From: Pantoea rodasii
Lineage (GTDB): Bacteria > Pseudomonadota > Gammaproteobacteria > Enterobacterales > Enterobacteriaceae
Assembly (NCBI RefSeq): GCF_002095465.1
Contig: NZ_MLFP01000021.1
Coordinates: 1 to 64,000, forward strand
DNA: 64,000 bases
Direction of reading: 5' to 3'
Shown: positions 9,068-17,787 of the stretch, one piece after another
How the letters are laid out: each line of letters starts with the position of its first letter
How positions within the stretch are numbered: the stretch's first letter is position 1
Notes under the pieces: model-generated
Database searches by the model: none
Told to the model about the DNA's origin: nothing
Seen by the model: the letters and a program-made list of their open reading frames with translations, nothing else
Program-made: the position numbers and the translations under genes

Positions 9068-9847
9068 ATGAGCGGTAAACAAATAACGTGGAATGGCGGG
9101 TTACAACCTGAAGCCATCGAGATTTTGTCACAAGACGGCGGCATGATTGTAAGCCCCACAAAAGTGGGTTACATCATCATGACCTCCGATAAAGCCGGGC
9201 TGGAGCGTAAGTTCGAAGCCAAGCAGCGCAAGCGCAACAAGCCAGGTGTGGTGCTGTGTGGCTCGCTGGAGCAGCTGCGTTCTTTGGCACAGCTGACACC
9301 GGAAATTGATCAGCTTTATCAGCAGCATTGGGATCAGGATATTTTGCTGGGCTGTATCTTACCGTGGCGCGACGATGCACTGGCGCGTATTCCGGCGGAC
9401 GGTTCAAAAGAGCTGATGATGGATGGCCGCCAGACCAGCTGCTTCGTGATTAAATTTGGTCGCCCAGGCGAAAATATCGCGAAAGCCCTGTGGGAAGATC
9501 ACGGGAAATTCTCTTTCGCCAGTTCTGCGAATCCATCAGGTCAGGGTAACCGTGGATTGGTTGAAGGAATTGGCGAACGTATTGAATCGCGTGCCGATTT
9601 AATTATTGAAGCCAATGATTACGTAAAATCGATTCAACCCAACGACGAAAATAAAGTGCGCTACGAACAGGGCGTGATGGTGTCGATGGTGGACAGCGAA
9701 GGTCATTTGATCCCGCAGCAAAACGGCGAGCGTAAAATCACGCCGTGCCCGGTATTGATCCGCAAAGGCCTTGATGTCGATAAAATCATGGCGCTGCTGT
9801 CGGACATCTTCCCATCCTGGGATTATCGTCACGGCGATTACTACTGA
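9068..9847 (+). CDS. Sua5/YciO/YrdC-family protein, extra paralogue
   Basis: A 259-residue protein with the YrdC fold. It has SPTKVGY in the nucleotide/threonine pocket, the KxRxxxKP signature at Lys52-Pro59 (KQRKRNKP), and SSANPSG, all characteristic of threonylcarbamoyl-AMP synthases. Enterobacteria normally have TsaC (~190 residues) and YciO (~206). This one is longer, with a divergent C-terminal part ending PSWDYRHGDYY, so it is probably a third paralogue and not the housekeeping t6A enzyme. It is monocistronic, preceded by about 225 bp of unusually AT-rich DNA. A carbamoylation role outside tRNA modification is possible but not shown. Confidence 0.8.
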   Translation: MSGKQITWNGGLQPEAIEILSQDGGMIVSPTKVGYIIMTSDKAGLERKFEAKQRKRNKPGVVLCGSLEQLRSLAQLTPEIDQLYQQHWDQDILLGCILPWRDDALARIPADGSKELMMDGRQTSCFVIKFGRPGENIAKALWEDHGKFSFASSANPSGQGNRGLVEGIGERIESRADLIIEANDYVKSIQPNDENKVRYEQGVMVSMVDSEGHLIPQQNGERKITPCPVLIRKGLDVDKIMALLSDIFPSWDYRHGDYY

Positions 9848-9854
9848 TGCAGAA

Positions 9855-9883
9855 AGCCTGTTTACCGATATGGGAAACAGGCT
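9855..9883. terminator. Hairpin between convergent genes
   Basis: AGCCTGTTT (9855-9863) pairs with AAACAGGCT (9875-9883). It lies between the convergent stops of the YrdC-family gene and the MDR oxidoreductase. The stem ends are A/T-rich, so it may act in both directions. Confidence 0.55.
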
Positions 9884-9889
9884 GGTTCG

Positions 9890-10906
9890 CTACCACTCCA
9901 CGGTGATTTTGCCGAAGTGTCCCGCCGACTGCTGATGCTGGAAGGCCGCAGGCAGATCGCTCAACGCCCCGTAACTGTCGCTGATCACCGGGCGAATACC
10001 GGTTTGCTCTAACGCGCGCACGAAGTCCTGCTGCTGACGACGATGGCCGACAATCAAGCCCTGAATGCGCGCCTGTTTCGCCATCAATAGCGCAGTAGGG
10101 ATCACGCCTTCAAATCCGGTCAGCACACCAATCAAGGCAATATGGCCGCCGACGCGCACCGCTTCGATCGACTGCGCCATGGTGCCCGGCCCGCCGAGTT
10201 CCACCACCACATCCGCACCTTTGCCCTCCGTCAGTTGCTGAACCGCTTTGCCCCACTCCGGCGTGCTGCGATAGTTGATGCCCGCATCGGCACCCAACTC
10301 TTTGGCTCTGGCCAGCTTCTCATCAGAAGATGAAGTCACAATCACCCGCGCGCCCATCGCTTTGGCAATTTGTAACGCGGTAATCGACACGCCACCGGTG
10401 CCCAGCGTCACAATCGTATCGCCCGCTTTGATTTGCGCATCGCCCACCAGTGCGCGCCAAGCCGTCAGGCCAGATGTGGTAATGGTCGCCGCTTCCGCAT
10501 GACGCCAGCCGCGCGGAGCCAGAGTGAAATGATGCGCCGGACGCACCACCACTTCAGCGGCAAAACCGTCTGCACCATCACCCGGCGTACGCGCAAAATT
10601 ACCCACGCGCACAAACGGCAAGCCGTCCTGCCACTGAGGGAAGAAACAGGACACCACATGGTCGCCGGGCTTGAAGTCGGTGACGCCTGCACCGACCTCT
10701 TCAACCACACCTGCGCCGTCCGCCATCATAATGCGATTTTGCTCGGTGGGGATCGATCCGTTAGCCACCAGCAGATCGTGGAAGTTAAGTGAGGTGGCAT
10801 GGATCGCCACGCGGATCTCTCCGGCACCCGGTTTTCCGGGATCGGGCAGATCGGCAAGCTGCAAATGTTCAATGCCGCCGGGTTGTTTCAGGATCATCGC
10901 TTTCAT
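9890..10906 (-). CDS. Medium-chain (MDR/quinone-oxidoreductase type) alcohol dehydrogenase
   Basis: NAD(P)-dependent oxidoreductase of 338 residues. An N-terminal GroES-like domain (MKAMILKQPGGIEHLQLADLP) is followed by a Rossmann domain with VTLGTGGVSITALQIAKAMGA. The usual catalytic Cys/His zinc ligands and the four-Cys structural loop are not evident, which suggests a zinc-independent member. The substrate is unknown. The ATG at 10906 has AAGGAG nine bases upstream, so an upstream in-frame codon at 10945 is rejected. It lies downstream of an SDR gene on the same strand with a 134-bp gap, and may be co-expressed with it. Confidence 0.85.
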   Translation of the reverse strand: MKAMILKQPGGIEHLQLADLPDPGKPGAGEIRVAIHATSLNFHDLLVANGSIPTEQNRIMMADGAGVVEEVGAGVTDFKPGDHVVSCFFPQWQDGLPFVRVGNFARTPGDGADGFAAEVVVRPAHHFTLAPRGWRHAEAATITTSGLTAWRALVGDAQIKAGDTIVTLGTGGVSITALQIAKAMGARVIVTSSSDEKLARAKELGADAGINYRSTPEWGKAVQQLTEGKGADVVVELGGPGTMAQSIEAVRVGGHIALIGVLTGFEGVIPTALLMAKQARIQGLIVGHRRQQQDFVRALEQTGIRPVISDSYGALSDLPAAFQHQQSAGHFGKITVEW

Positions 10907-11040
10907 AACCACTTTCTCCTTAGCAAAACGCTCAATACACTGCATGCCGCTGTGAAACGTGCATGCCTTCTTTTGTGCGCTAAGTTTGGCAGCGATGCCG
11001 CTTCCCTGCCTGTTACTCCGTGCGGTTATGCGAACAGCTT

Positions 11041-11862
11041 TTACACATCCGCACGATAGGCGATCTCTTTTTGCGTGCGCAGTTCTGCCAGACGTCGTTC
11101 CAGCGCGGCTTCGATATTGTCATAGGCGGTGCTGCCCAGCGCCAGGCGCAGCGGCATGGCGGGTTGATCCAACGTGGCGATCATCGCCGTGACAGATTTC
11201 GCCGCATCACCTTTGATCGCGAACTCGCCAGATAAAATGGCGCGACGCACATCACCGGATGCGGTGTCATGATAAACCTCCAGCGCGTCGGCGATATCCA
11301 GCCCGGCACCAAAGTTAGTGGCCGTCGGGCCTGGCTCCACCAGCAGGAAATCGATACCAAAACTGGCGACTTCCTGGCGCACCGCTTCAACAAATCCTTC
11401 GATACCCCATTTGCTGGCGTGATACAGGCTGAAGTTGGGATAAGCCACCTGCCCGCCTTCCGATGACACCTGCGCAATGCGCCCGCCGCCCTGCTGGCGC
11501 AACAGTGGAATCACCGCGCGAATCAGCTGGATTGAGCCGGTAAGATTGGTAGCGATCTGGCGATCAATCTGCGCATCGCTCAACTCTTCCGCCGCGCCAA
11601 ACAGACCGTAGGCGGCATTACTCACCACCACATCAACGCGTTCCACCTGTGCAAACGCTTTAGCGATGGCGGGCGCGATACTGGCGGTGTCCGCCAAATC
11701 CAGCGCCATCACCTGCAGCTGTTCGCCGTATTGCCCCTGCAAATCCGCCATCGCTGCGGTGCGACGTACGCAGGCCAGCACGCGATCGCCGCGCGCCAGT
11801 AAATCTTCACTCATCAAACGGCCCAGCCCGCTGCTGGCACCGGTAATTAACCAGGTTTTCAT
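11041..11862 (-). CDS. Short-chain dehydrogenase/reductase
   Basis: A 273-residue classical SDR. The cofactor motif TGASSGLG is at 7-14, the NAAYG equivalent of NAG follows, and the active site YHASK with VSSEGG lies upstream of it. The loop after the active site (VEPGPTATNFGAG) resembles the substrate loop of oxidoreductases acting on hydrophobic carbonyls, but the substrate is unknown. It is divergent from the LysR gene at 11958 with a 95-bp intergenic promoter region, an arrangement in which the LysR protein usually controls the SDR. Confidence 0.85.
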   Translation of the reverse strand: MKTWLITGASSGLGRLMSEDLLARGDRVLACVRRTAAMADLQGQYGEQLQVMALDLADTASIAPAIAKAFAQVERVDVVVSNAAYGLFGAAEELSDAQIDRQIATNLTGSIQLIRAVIPLLRQQGGGRIAQVSSEGGQVAYPNFSLYHASKWGIEGFVEAVRQEVASFGIDFLLVEPGPTATNFGAGLDIADALEVYHDTASGDVRRAILSGEFAIKGDAAKSVTAMIATLDQPAMPLRLALGSTAYDNIEAALERRLAELRTQKEIAYRADV

Positions 11863-11957
11863 TTTTACGCCCTCCAGTTGAAAACCTGATGGTAGATCGC
11901 TTTACTGGTGGTTATCGTCCCCCTAATTGCGCATGACCCGGTGAGGAAATACCACCA

Positions 11958-12859
11958 ATGAGAAGACCTTCGTGGCATGAACTGCAGGCCATCAAAACGC
12001 TGGGTGAACAGCGCAGCTTTCGGCGCGCCGCCGAGATGCTCGGCCTCAAGCGATCTTCACTCAGCCATCTGGTGAAAACGCTGGAGCATAATCTGGGCGT
12101 GCAGCTGTTTCAGCGCACCACTCGCAGCGTGTCACTCACCGAAGCCGGACAGCAGCTGCTAGATCGTCTGGCTCCGCTGCTGAATCAGATGGACGAAGTG
12201 CTGCACGATGTCAGCGCCCGCCGCCAGCAGCATGCGGGCACCTTGCGCATCAGTGCCAGCGACGCGGCGATTGGGATCCTGCTGGAAAAAGTGGTGCCGG
12301 GTTTTGCGCCGAGTATCCCAACATCCAGCTCGATTTTGCGGCTCAGGGTGAACTGGTGGATATCACTGCCGCCGGGTTCGATGCCGGTATCCGGTTAATG
12401 GAAGATGTGCCGCAGGATATGGTGGCGATTGCGCTGGGTGGTCCGCTGAATTTCATCACCGTGGCTTCACCAGCCTATCTCGCCGCGCACGCACCGATTA
12501 AGCAGCCGCAGGATTTATTGCAGCAGCAGTGCATTCGTCATCGTCTGCCGAGCGGCAAACGCTATCGCTGGGAGTTTGAAAAAGCGGGAGAACGCTGTGA
12601 ACTGGACGTGCCGGGCGCGATGACGTTAGATAACAACGCGCTGATGACCCGCGCGGCCATCAGCGGATTGGGCGTTGCCTATGTGCCGTCGCTCTACGCC
12701 GAAGCCGCGCTGCAGTCCGGTCAGTTAGTGGAGCTGCTCGCTGAGTGGCGGGTGCAGTCGGCGGGAATGGCCCTTTGGTTCCCACCGAACCAACATCAGT
12801 CAATGGCGCTGCGGCTGTTTATCGATGCGCTGAAAAACAGCCTGCCGCGCCAATCGTGA
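11958..12859 (+). pseudogene. LysR-family regulator, frame broken by one missing base
   Basis: The N-terminal winged helix (WHELQAIKTLGEQRSFRRAA...SLSHLVKTLEHNLGVQLF) reads from the ATG at 11958. The effector domain (VDITAAGFDAGIRLMEDVP ... GLGVAYVPSLYAE) continues in another frame. Inserting one G at 12310/12311 (CCGAG to CCGGAG) yields PGFAPEYPNIQLDF and a continuous protein of about 300 residues, the normal length for the family. It is probably the regulator of the divergent SDR. It ends one base before the convergent YcaC-like gene. Confidence 0.82.
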
Positions 12860-12860
12860 C

Positions 12861-13502
12861 TTAAGCCTGACGCTGTGGCGCTTTGTGTACCATGGTGTAA
12901 GCGTAATCCACGCCCATACCGTATGCGCCGCTGTGTTCGCGCACCAGATCCATCACCGCGTCGTAAGTCTCTTTACGTGACCAGTCGCGCTGGTACTCCA
13001 GCAGCACCTGCTGCCAGGTCACCGGCACTGCACCGGCTTGCACCATGCGCTGAATGGAGCGCTCGTGGGCATCAACGCTGGTGCCGCCTGAGGTATCCGT
13101 CACCACGTAGACTTCAAAGCCCTCTTTCAGCGCCATCAGTGCCGGGAAGGTCAGACAGACTTCCGTCCACAGTGCAGAGATAATCAGCTTCTTACGACCG
13201 GTTTTCTTCACCGCTTCAACGAATTTGGCATCTTCCCATGAGTTCATTGAGGTGCGTTCAATCGGCTTCGATTCCGGGTGCACCGCCAGCAGTTCTGGCC
13301 AGATGTAGCCGCTAAAGCTCTCGGTTTCTACAGAGGTATAAATCACCGGCACGTCGAAAACTTTGCCCGCTTTTGCCAGAGCGACGGTATTATTTTTGAG
13401 CTGCTGGCGATCGATGTTCGCGACGCCGAAAGCCATCTGCGGCTGGTGGTCGATGAAGATCAGGGCTGAGTTCTGTGGGTCAAGCAGGTCGAGTTTAGAC
13501 AT
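12861..13502 (-). CDS. Isochorismatase-family hydrolase (YcaC-like)
   Basis: A 213-residue cysteine hydrolase of the isochorismatase superfamily. Asp in FIDHQPQ, Lys in the KKTGRKKLI region and the nucleophile Cys in LWTEVCLTFPAL form the expected Asp-Lys-Cys set. Its resemblance to E. coli YcaC is clear (KNNTVALAKAGKVF, GFEVYVVTDTSGG), but the natural substrate of that group is not established. The ATG at 13502 has GAGGAA about nine bases upstream; residues before it in the open frame look non-native. The 253 bp to the divergent bestrophin gene are AT-rich and hold no gene. Confidence 0.87.
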   Translation of the reverse strand: MSKLDLLDPQNSALIFIDHQPQMAFGVANIDRQQLKNNTVALAKAGKVFDVPVIYTSVETESFSGYIWPELLAVHPESKPIERTSMNSWEDAKFVEAVKKTGRKKLIISALWTEVCLTFPALMALKEGFEVYVVTDTSGGTSVDAHERSIQRMVQAGAVPVTWQQVLLEYQRDWSRKETYDAVMDLVREHSGAYGMGVDYAYTMVHKAPQRQA

Positions 13503-13755
13503 GATGTATTCCTCTAAAGTGTTTTTAAATTTGTATGTTGTGCTGCTGGAATGAACTTTAGAGAAAGGGGCGATGAAGAGATAACGCAAAGAATTTTACA
13601 ACTTGTTCAAAGTGTTTTTAGAAGGCTGATTTACAAAGAAAAACCCACCTTATATATGCTGTTTTCAGCCTAAAATCAGTTGAATTTCACATTGCTTCCG
13701 CTGCAACAGCGGGCGTAACCTGTGCCAACAAAATCATAAAAAACACCATCGCAAA

Positions 13756-14673
13756 ATGATCGTACGTCCTCATCAACACTGGTTCCTCCGGCTGTTTGAC
13801 TGGCACGGCTCGGTGCTGGTCAGCATTGTGTTTCGTCTGTCACTCAACCTGCTGATGTCAGTGATCGCCGTTATCGGCTATCCGTGGTACTCCACCTTTG
13901 GCATTCACCTCACCACCGCGCCGTTCAGCCTGATAGGCGTGTCGATTGCCATCTTCCTCGGCTTCCGCAATAACGCCAGCTATGCGCGTTTTATTGAGGC
14001 ACGCACGCTGTGGGGCAACATGCACATTACCCAGCGCTCGCTGTTACGGCAGATCAAAGGCATTCGTGGTATCCGTGCCGAACAGGTGCAGGAATTTATC
14101 GGGCTTCAGCTGGCATTTAGCTGGGCGCTAAAACACCGTTTACGCCAAACCGATGCGCAGGCCGATTTGAGACGATTGCTGCCCGAAAAATGGCAGCGTG
14201 CGGTCGTGGATAATCCGATGCCGACGTCGCAGACACTGCTGTGCATGGGCGAATGGCTGGCACAGAGGCGTGATGAAGGTGTGGTGTCGGATATTGTCTG
14301 GCAGAGCATTGATGAAAATCTTAATCATCTGTCGGCATATTTGGGAGGCTGCGATCGCCTGGCGGGTACGCCGATTCCGTTCGCTTACAGCCTGATTTTG
14401 CATCGCACGGTGTATCTGTTCTGCACGCTGTTGCCGTTTGCGCTGGTAGCGGATTTGCATCTGATGACGCCGCTGGTGTCGGTGTTTATTTCCTACACTT
14501 TCCTGTCGCTGGAATCACTGGCGGAAGAGCTGGAAGATCCGTTCGGCACCGCGCCCAATCATCTGCCGCTGGATGCGCTGTGCGTGAATATCGAACGTAA
14601 TTTGAAGGCGATGAACGATGAGTTCCCGCTGCCGGAACCGCGCCAGCCGGATAAGTATTTTAATTTGACGTAG
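13756..14673 (+). CDS. yneE: Bestrophin-like inner-membrane channel (YneE family)
   Basis: A 305-residue bacterial bestrophin homologue. It has two N-terminal membrane segments, the family landmark FLGFRNNASYARFIEARTLWG, and C-terminal segments ending in LEELEDPFG-type sequence (LAEELEDPFGTAPNHLPLD). Bacterial members form pentameric ion channels; ion selectivity cannot be read from the sequence. The 5' flank (13590-13755) contains no other gene. Confidence 0.9.
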   Translation: MIVRPHQHWFLRLFDWHGSVLVSIVFRLSLNLLMSVIAVIGYPWYSTFGIHLTTAPFSLIGVSIAIFLGFRNNASYARFIEARTLWGNMHITQRSLLRQIKGIRGIRAEQVQEFIGLQLAFSWALKHRLRQTDAQADLRRLLPEKWQRAVVDNPMPTSQTLLCMGEWLAQRRDEGVVSDIVWQSIDENLNHLSAYLGGCDRLAGTPIPFAYSLILHRTVYLFCTLLPFALVADLHLMTPLVSVFISYTFLSLESLAEELEDPFGTAPNHLPLDALCVNIERNLKAMNDEFPLPEPRQPDKYFNLT

Positions 14674-14718
14674 CGCTGGCTAAGCCACATCGCACAAGCG
14701 ATTGCAGGGCAAATCAAT

Positions 14719-14745
14719 GCGCATTCCTGAAAGCGCGGAATGCGC
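14719..14745 (+). terminator. Hairpin after the bestrophin gene
   Basis: GCGCATTCC (14719-14727) pairs perfectly with GGAATGCGC (14737-14745) and is followed by AATTTCC. It lies between the convergent bestrophin and esterase genes, so it could act as a weak terminator. Confidence 0.5.
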
Positions 14746-14781
14746 AATTTCCTGAATGGCGCATTTTGCGTACTCTCGCGC

Positions 14782-15680
14782 TTAGCTGTGCAGATCCAGC
14801 CAGCGCACATACGCCTGATCCCAGAGCGCGGCAGGCGTACCCGCTTTACCCAGACCAAAACCGTGTCCACCGCTGCTCAGCTCAATCAATTCCACCGGCA
14901 CCTGCATACGACGGCAGGCATCGCGCATCATTTCGGTGTTATGCGGATTGGAGGTGTGATCGTCTTCCGCCTGCGCAAGGAACGTCGGCGGATACTGGCG
15001 TGTGACGTAGTTTTGCACCGACCAGTTGGCTTCCTGGGTTGGCGTCGCGTGTTCGCCCACCATCATCAGGTGTGTTTTGGTGTTCTGATACGGCGCTTCA
15101 AGGGTGATCACCGGATAGATCAGCCCGACGCTATCACCCGTGGGACGGATTTGGTCGAGCGGGTCCTGCGCGGGATAGGTGATGAAATCAGGGCGTGCGG
15201 CGGCCATGCCGAGCAGATGCCCACCAGCAGAGAAGCCAAGCAGATGCACTTTACTCTCCATGGAACGCACCAGACGAATGGCGCGCTGCGCATCCTGCAG
15301 CGGCGCAAGATTACCTGCCTGCCACTTCTCACCCGGCAAGCGATAACTCAGCACATACACGGTGTAGCCATTGGCATTTAACCAGCGCGCTACGGGCCAG
15401 GCTTCTCGACCCATGCCGACAAATCGATAGCCACCGCCTGCCGCCACAATCACCGCTTCGCCGTTGGGATTCTCCGGGCGAAAACGCTGAATCGCCGGGG
15501 AAACGATGTTGGTCCAGGAGCCGTTCATACTGACTTTCAATAGTCCAGACGCCCGCCGCCACCCGGCGGTTCGTCGGGCCACAATGGGATGATGTCATCG
15601 CGGGCAAACAGTTTGCCCGTGGTCATCGAAAGGACGGTTGCCCCGGTTGCTTGAAGAAAACCACGCCGTGTAAGTTTCAT
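14782..15680 (-). pseudogene. Tat-exported alpha/beta-hydrolase (acetyl-esterase type), frame broken by one missing base
   Basis: The main frame encodes an esterase with the nucleophile elbow GFSAGG and C-terminal GGHGFG catalytic His region, similar to acetyl xylan esterase-like hydrolases. In the adjoining frame, starting at 15680, lies MKLTRRGFLQATGATVLSM..., a classical twin-arginine signal peptide followed by DDIIPLWPDEPPGGGRLD. Adding one base near 15541-15545 joins the two as RLDLLKVSMNGSW and gives about 299 residues. The in-frame start at 15582 is therefore an artefact of the lesion. Periplasmic deacetylation of plant polysaccharide is plausible but inferred. Confidence 0.8.
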
Positions 15681-15799
15681 GCCCAGTAGCCAGTATTGAA
15701 AAATATGTCAGCCTTGTGGGCTGCGTCTCGTTATGTGATACGTGTCAACTTTCAACGCTGGCGATTATGTACGCATTTTGTACAAAAGATCCATAGAAA

Positions 15800-15819
15800 A
15801 AGCGCCTATAAAGGCGCTT
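15800..15819 (-). terminator. Rho-independent terminator, minus strand
   Basis: On the minus strand AAGCGCC-TTTATA-GGCGCTT is followed by TTTC, a compact stem with a T-run. It lies downstream of the 16011-16358 gene, beyond the ERIC element. The plus-strand reading also has ATTTTAT after the stem. Confidence 0.6.
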
Positions 15820-15898
15820 ATTTTATAGTGAATCCGCAAAACTTTTGCCGCTACATGAAAAGTGAACACACGAGATCACGTAATTGGCTAGACGCTGA

Positions 15899-16010
15899 AA
15901 TCCCCTAAATAATTCGAGCTGTGATGCGAGTCCCCGGTCACTTACTGCAGTAAGTGACCGGGGCGAACAAACGCAGTCAACGCCGCTACAGCTTGAAGTA
16001 TGACGGGGAT
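15899..16010. repeat. ERIC element (shortened variant)
   Basis: The ends are the ERIC terminal inverted repeats: ATCCCCTAAATAATTCGAG at the left and CTTGAAGTATGACGGGGAT at the right. The centre holds the ERIC-type TAAGTGACCGGGGCGAAC. Here the middle is a perfect 32-bp palindrome (15932-15963) with arms CCCCGGTCACTTA and TAAGTGACCGGGG. At ~112 bp it is shorter than the ~127-bp full-length element, the difference falling in the left half. The right end directly abuts the stop codon of the 16011 gene. The rest of the gap from 15681 contains only the terminator at 15800. Confidence 0.9.
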
Positions 16011-16358
16011 TTAATCTTGCTGCTGGAATTGGGTCATGACTGTTTGCTCGCACTGCTGCTGATTATGGCGCAGCTGCGTGCGTTCATCCTCGCCCAGTTC
16101 CAGCCAGGCGCTAATCACTTCCTGCGCGATTTCTTCATTAAATTCAGGCTTATCCATCGCCGAGGAAGACTGGCTGCCAGCCAGCTGAGACTTCATCTTC
16201 TCGGTGTAAGTATCCAGATCGCTGGTCTTTTTTTCCGTGCTAACCAGATGACACAGCTGGCTGGCATAAACATTCTCTTCACTGCTGTTATCGCCTTCGG
16301 CGGCGAATACGCTGGCGGAGAGTGAGAGCCCCACAAGGGCAATGAACAAGGCTTTCAT
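16011..16358 (-). CDS. Small secreted protein of unknown function
   Basis: A 115-residue protein starting at 16358 with GGAG seven bases upstream. Residues 1-19 form a typical Sec signal peptide ending SASVFA, followed by a hydrophilic, Gln/Glu-rich, probably helical mature part (about 95 residues) with two cysteines (LCHL and QQCEQ) that could form a disulfide. I recognise no family. It is 26 bp after the antiporter gene on the same strand, so it may be its operon partner. The longer open frame to 16646 is a shadow of the antiporter. Confidence 0.72.
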   Translation of the reverse strand: MKALFIALVGLSLSASVFAAEGDNSSEENVYASQLCHLVSTEKKTSDLDTYTEKMKSQLAGSQSSSAMDKPEFNEEIAQEVISAWLELGEDERTQLRHNQQQCEQTVMTQFQQQD

Positions 16359-16384
16359 AACAGGCTCCAGTAATTTCCAGAAAA

Positions 16385-17734
16385 TCACTTTTGATGATGT
16401 TGCGCACGTGCCGCCTGACGGGCTGCACGCCAGTTTAACAACGGCGTCACCGTAATGCCGTGCAGCACGATGCTGCACACCACCAACGTCAACGCCATAT
16501 CCACCATTTGCTCTGCCTGCGGGCCGCGCATACCGTGCACCCAGGCGTAAGCAATATAATTGATACTGCCGATGCCGCGAATCCCCAGCCAACCAATTAA
16601 CAGTCGGCGCATCAACGGCATTTCGCAGCGCCAGGTGGTAATCCAAACGGCGAGCGGTCGCACCACCACAAACAGCAACAGCGCGAGGCCAATTCCGGTG
16701 AGATTCCAGTGCTGTGCCAGCGTAATCCCCAGCACCACCATCATGCCGGCGGCCAGCAGGCGTTCGATGGTATCGCCAAACGACAACGCATCACCGACCA
16801 CCAACCCCATTGATTTGACCATACCGCTGCCACCGTGCGCCAGTCGTTGATTGGGATTGACGCGCGCTTCTGCCGGCAGGTATTGCTCCTCTTCTGACAA
16901 CTCGTCTTGCGGATAGTGCTTCACCACGCGCAGCTCAGCGCGACGTAACCCGACGCCAGCCGCAAAGGTGGCGAGGAAGCCTGAAGCGTCCAGCGACTGC
17001 GCCGCCGCGTAACTCAACGCAATGAGTGCCAGCGCGAGAAAATCATTCGGTGCAATATCCTGGTGCGCGCTGCGCAACTGGGTAGCGAGCTGACCAATCA
17101 AGCGGCCGAGCAGATAGCCAATGGCTAACCCGCCGCCTATCGCCCACAGTCCATCTTTTAGCGCCCATTCGCCCAGGTGGCTGATGTTCAGCGTGTCGGA
17201 CTGCATCAACAGCAACGCCAGCATCAACAGCGGCAGGGCCGATCCATCGTTCATCCCGGCTTCGCTGGAAAGCGCCACGCGCAGCGAGTCATCATCGCGC
17301 GCATCGTTGACGGAAATCAAACTCGCCAATACCGGATCGGTCGGTGCCACGATAGCGCCAAACGCCAGCGACAGCGCCCAGTCAAACCCGGTGATCCAGT
17401 GGATAATCAGGGTCATGGCGCCCACGGTCAGCAACATGGCGGGGAACGCCAGCCGCACGCCAATTCGCCAGGCATGGGCAGTGAGCGGCAAGCGCAACTT
17501 AAGGCCGGTAATAAACAGCGAGGCTGCCATGGCGATTTCGGTGAGATGCGCAGCGAGATTGGCGTGTCCGAGGATGTCGAGTTGCAGCAGATTCAGCAGC
17601 CACGGGCCGCAGAGAATACCCGCGAACAGGTAAAGTCCAAATGCGGTCACTGGCCCGCGGTGAATCCAACCGGAAGCCAGTGACATGAGAAGTAACAGAC
17701 CACCGGTAGCGGCGGTCCAGGCCAGGAAGTTCAT
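16385..17734 (-). CDS. CPA1-type Na+(K+)/H+ antiporter
   Basis: A 449-residue polytopic transporter with about 12 membrane segments. The family signatures are visible: GAIVAPTDPVLAS (the TDP motif of CPA1 antiporters), LSSEAGMNDGSALP (the E-x-x-x-ND ion site) and GWLGIRGIGSINY near the end. It exchanges monovalent cations for protons across the inner membrane; ion preference cannot be read. It has no regulatory C-terminal domain, only a short basic tail ending AQHHQK. Confidence 0.87.
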   Translation of the reverse strand: MNFLAWTAATGGLLLLMSLASGWIHRGPVTAFGLYLFAGILCGPWLLNLLQLDILGHANLAAHLTEIAMAASLFITGLKLRLPLTAHAWRIGVRLAFPAMLLTVGAMTLIIHWITGFDWALSLAFGAIVAPTDPVLASLISVNDARDDDSLRVALSSEAGMNDGSALPLLMLALLLMQSDTLNISHLGEWALKDGLWAIGGGLAIGYLLGRLIGQLATQLRSAHQDIAPNDFLALALIALSYAAAQSLDASGFLATFAAGVGLRRAELRVVKHYPQDELSEEEQYLPAEARVNPNQRLAHGGSGMVKSMGLVVGDALSFGDTIERLLAAGMMVVLGITLAQHWNLTGIGLALLLFVVVRPLAVWITTWRCEMPLMRRLLIGWLGIRGIGSINYIAYAWVHGMRGPQAEQMVDMALTLVVCSIVLHGITVTPLLNWRAARQAARAQHHQK

Positions 17735-17787
17735 AACGCTCCGTTTTTAAATAACATTCTCCCTTAAGCCTGGCACAAGATACTCGA

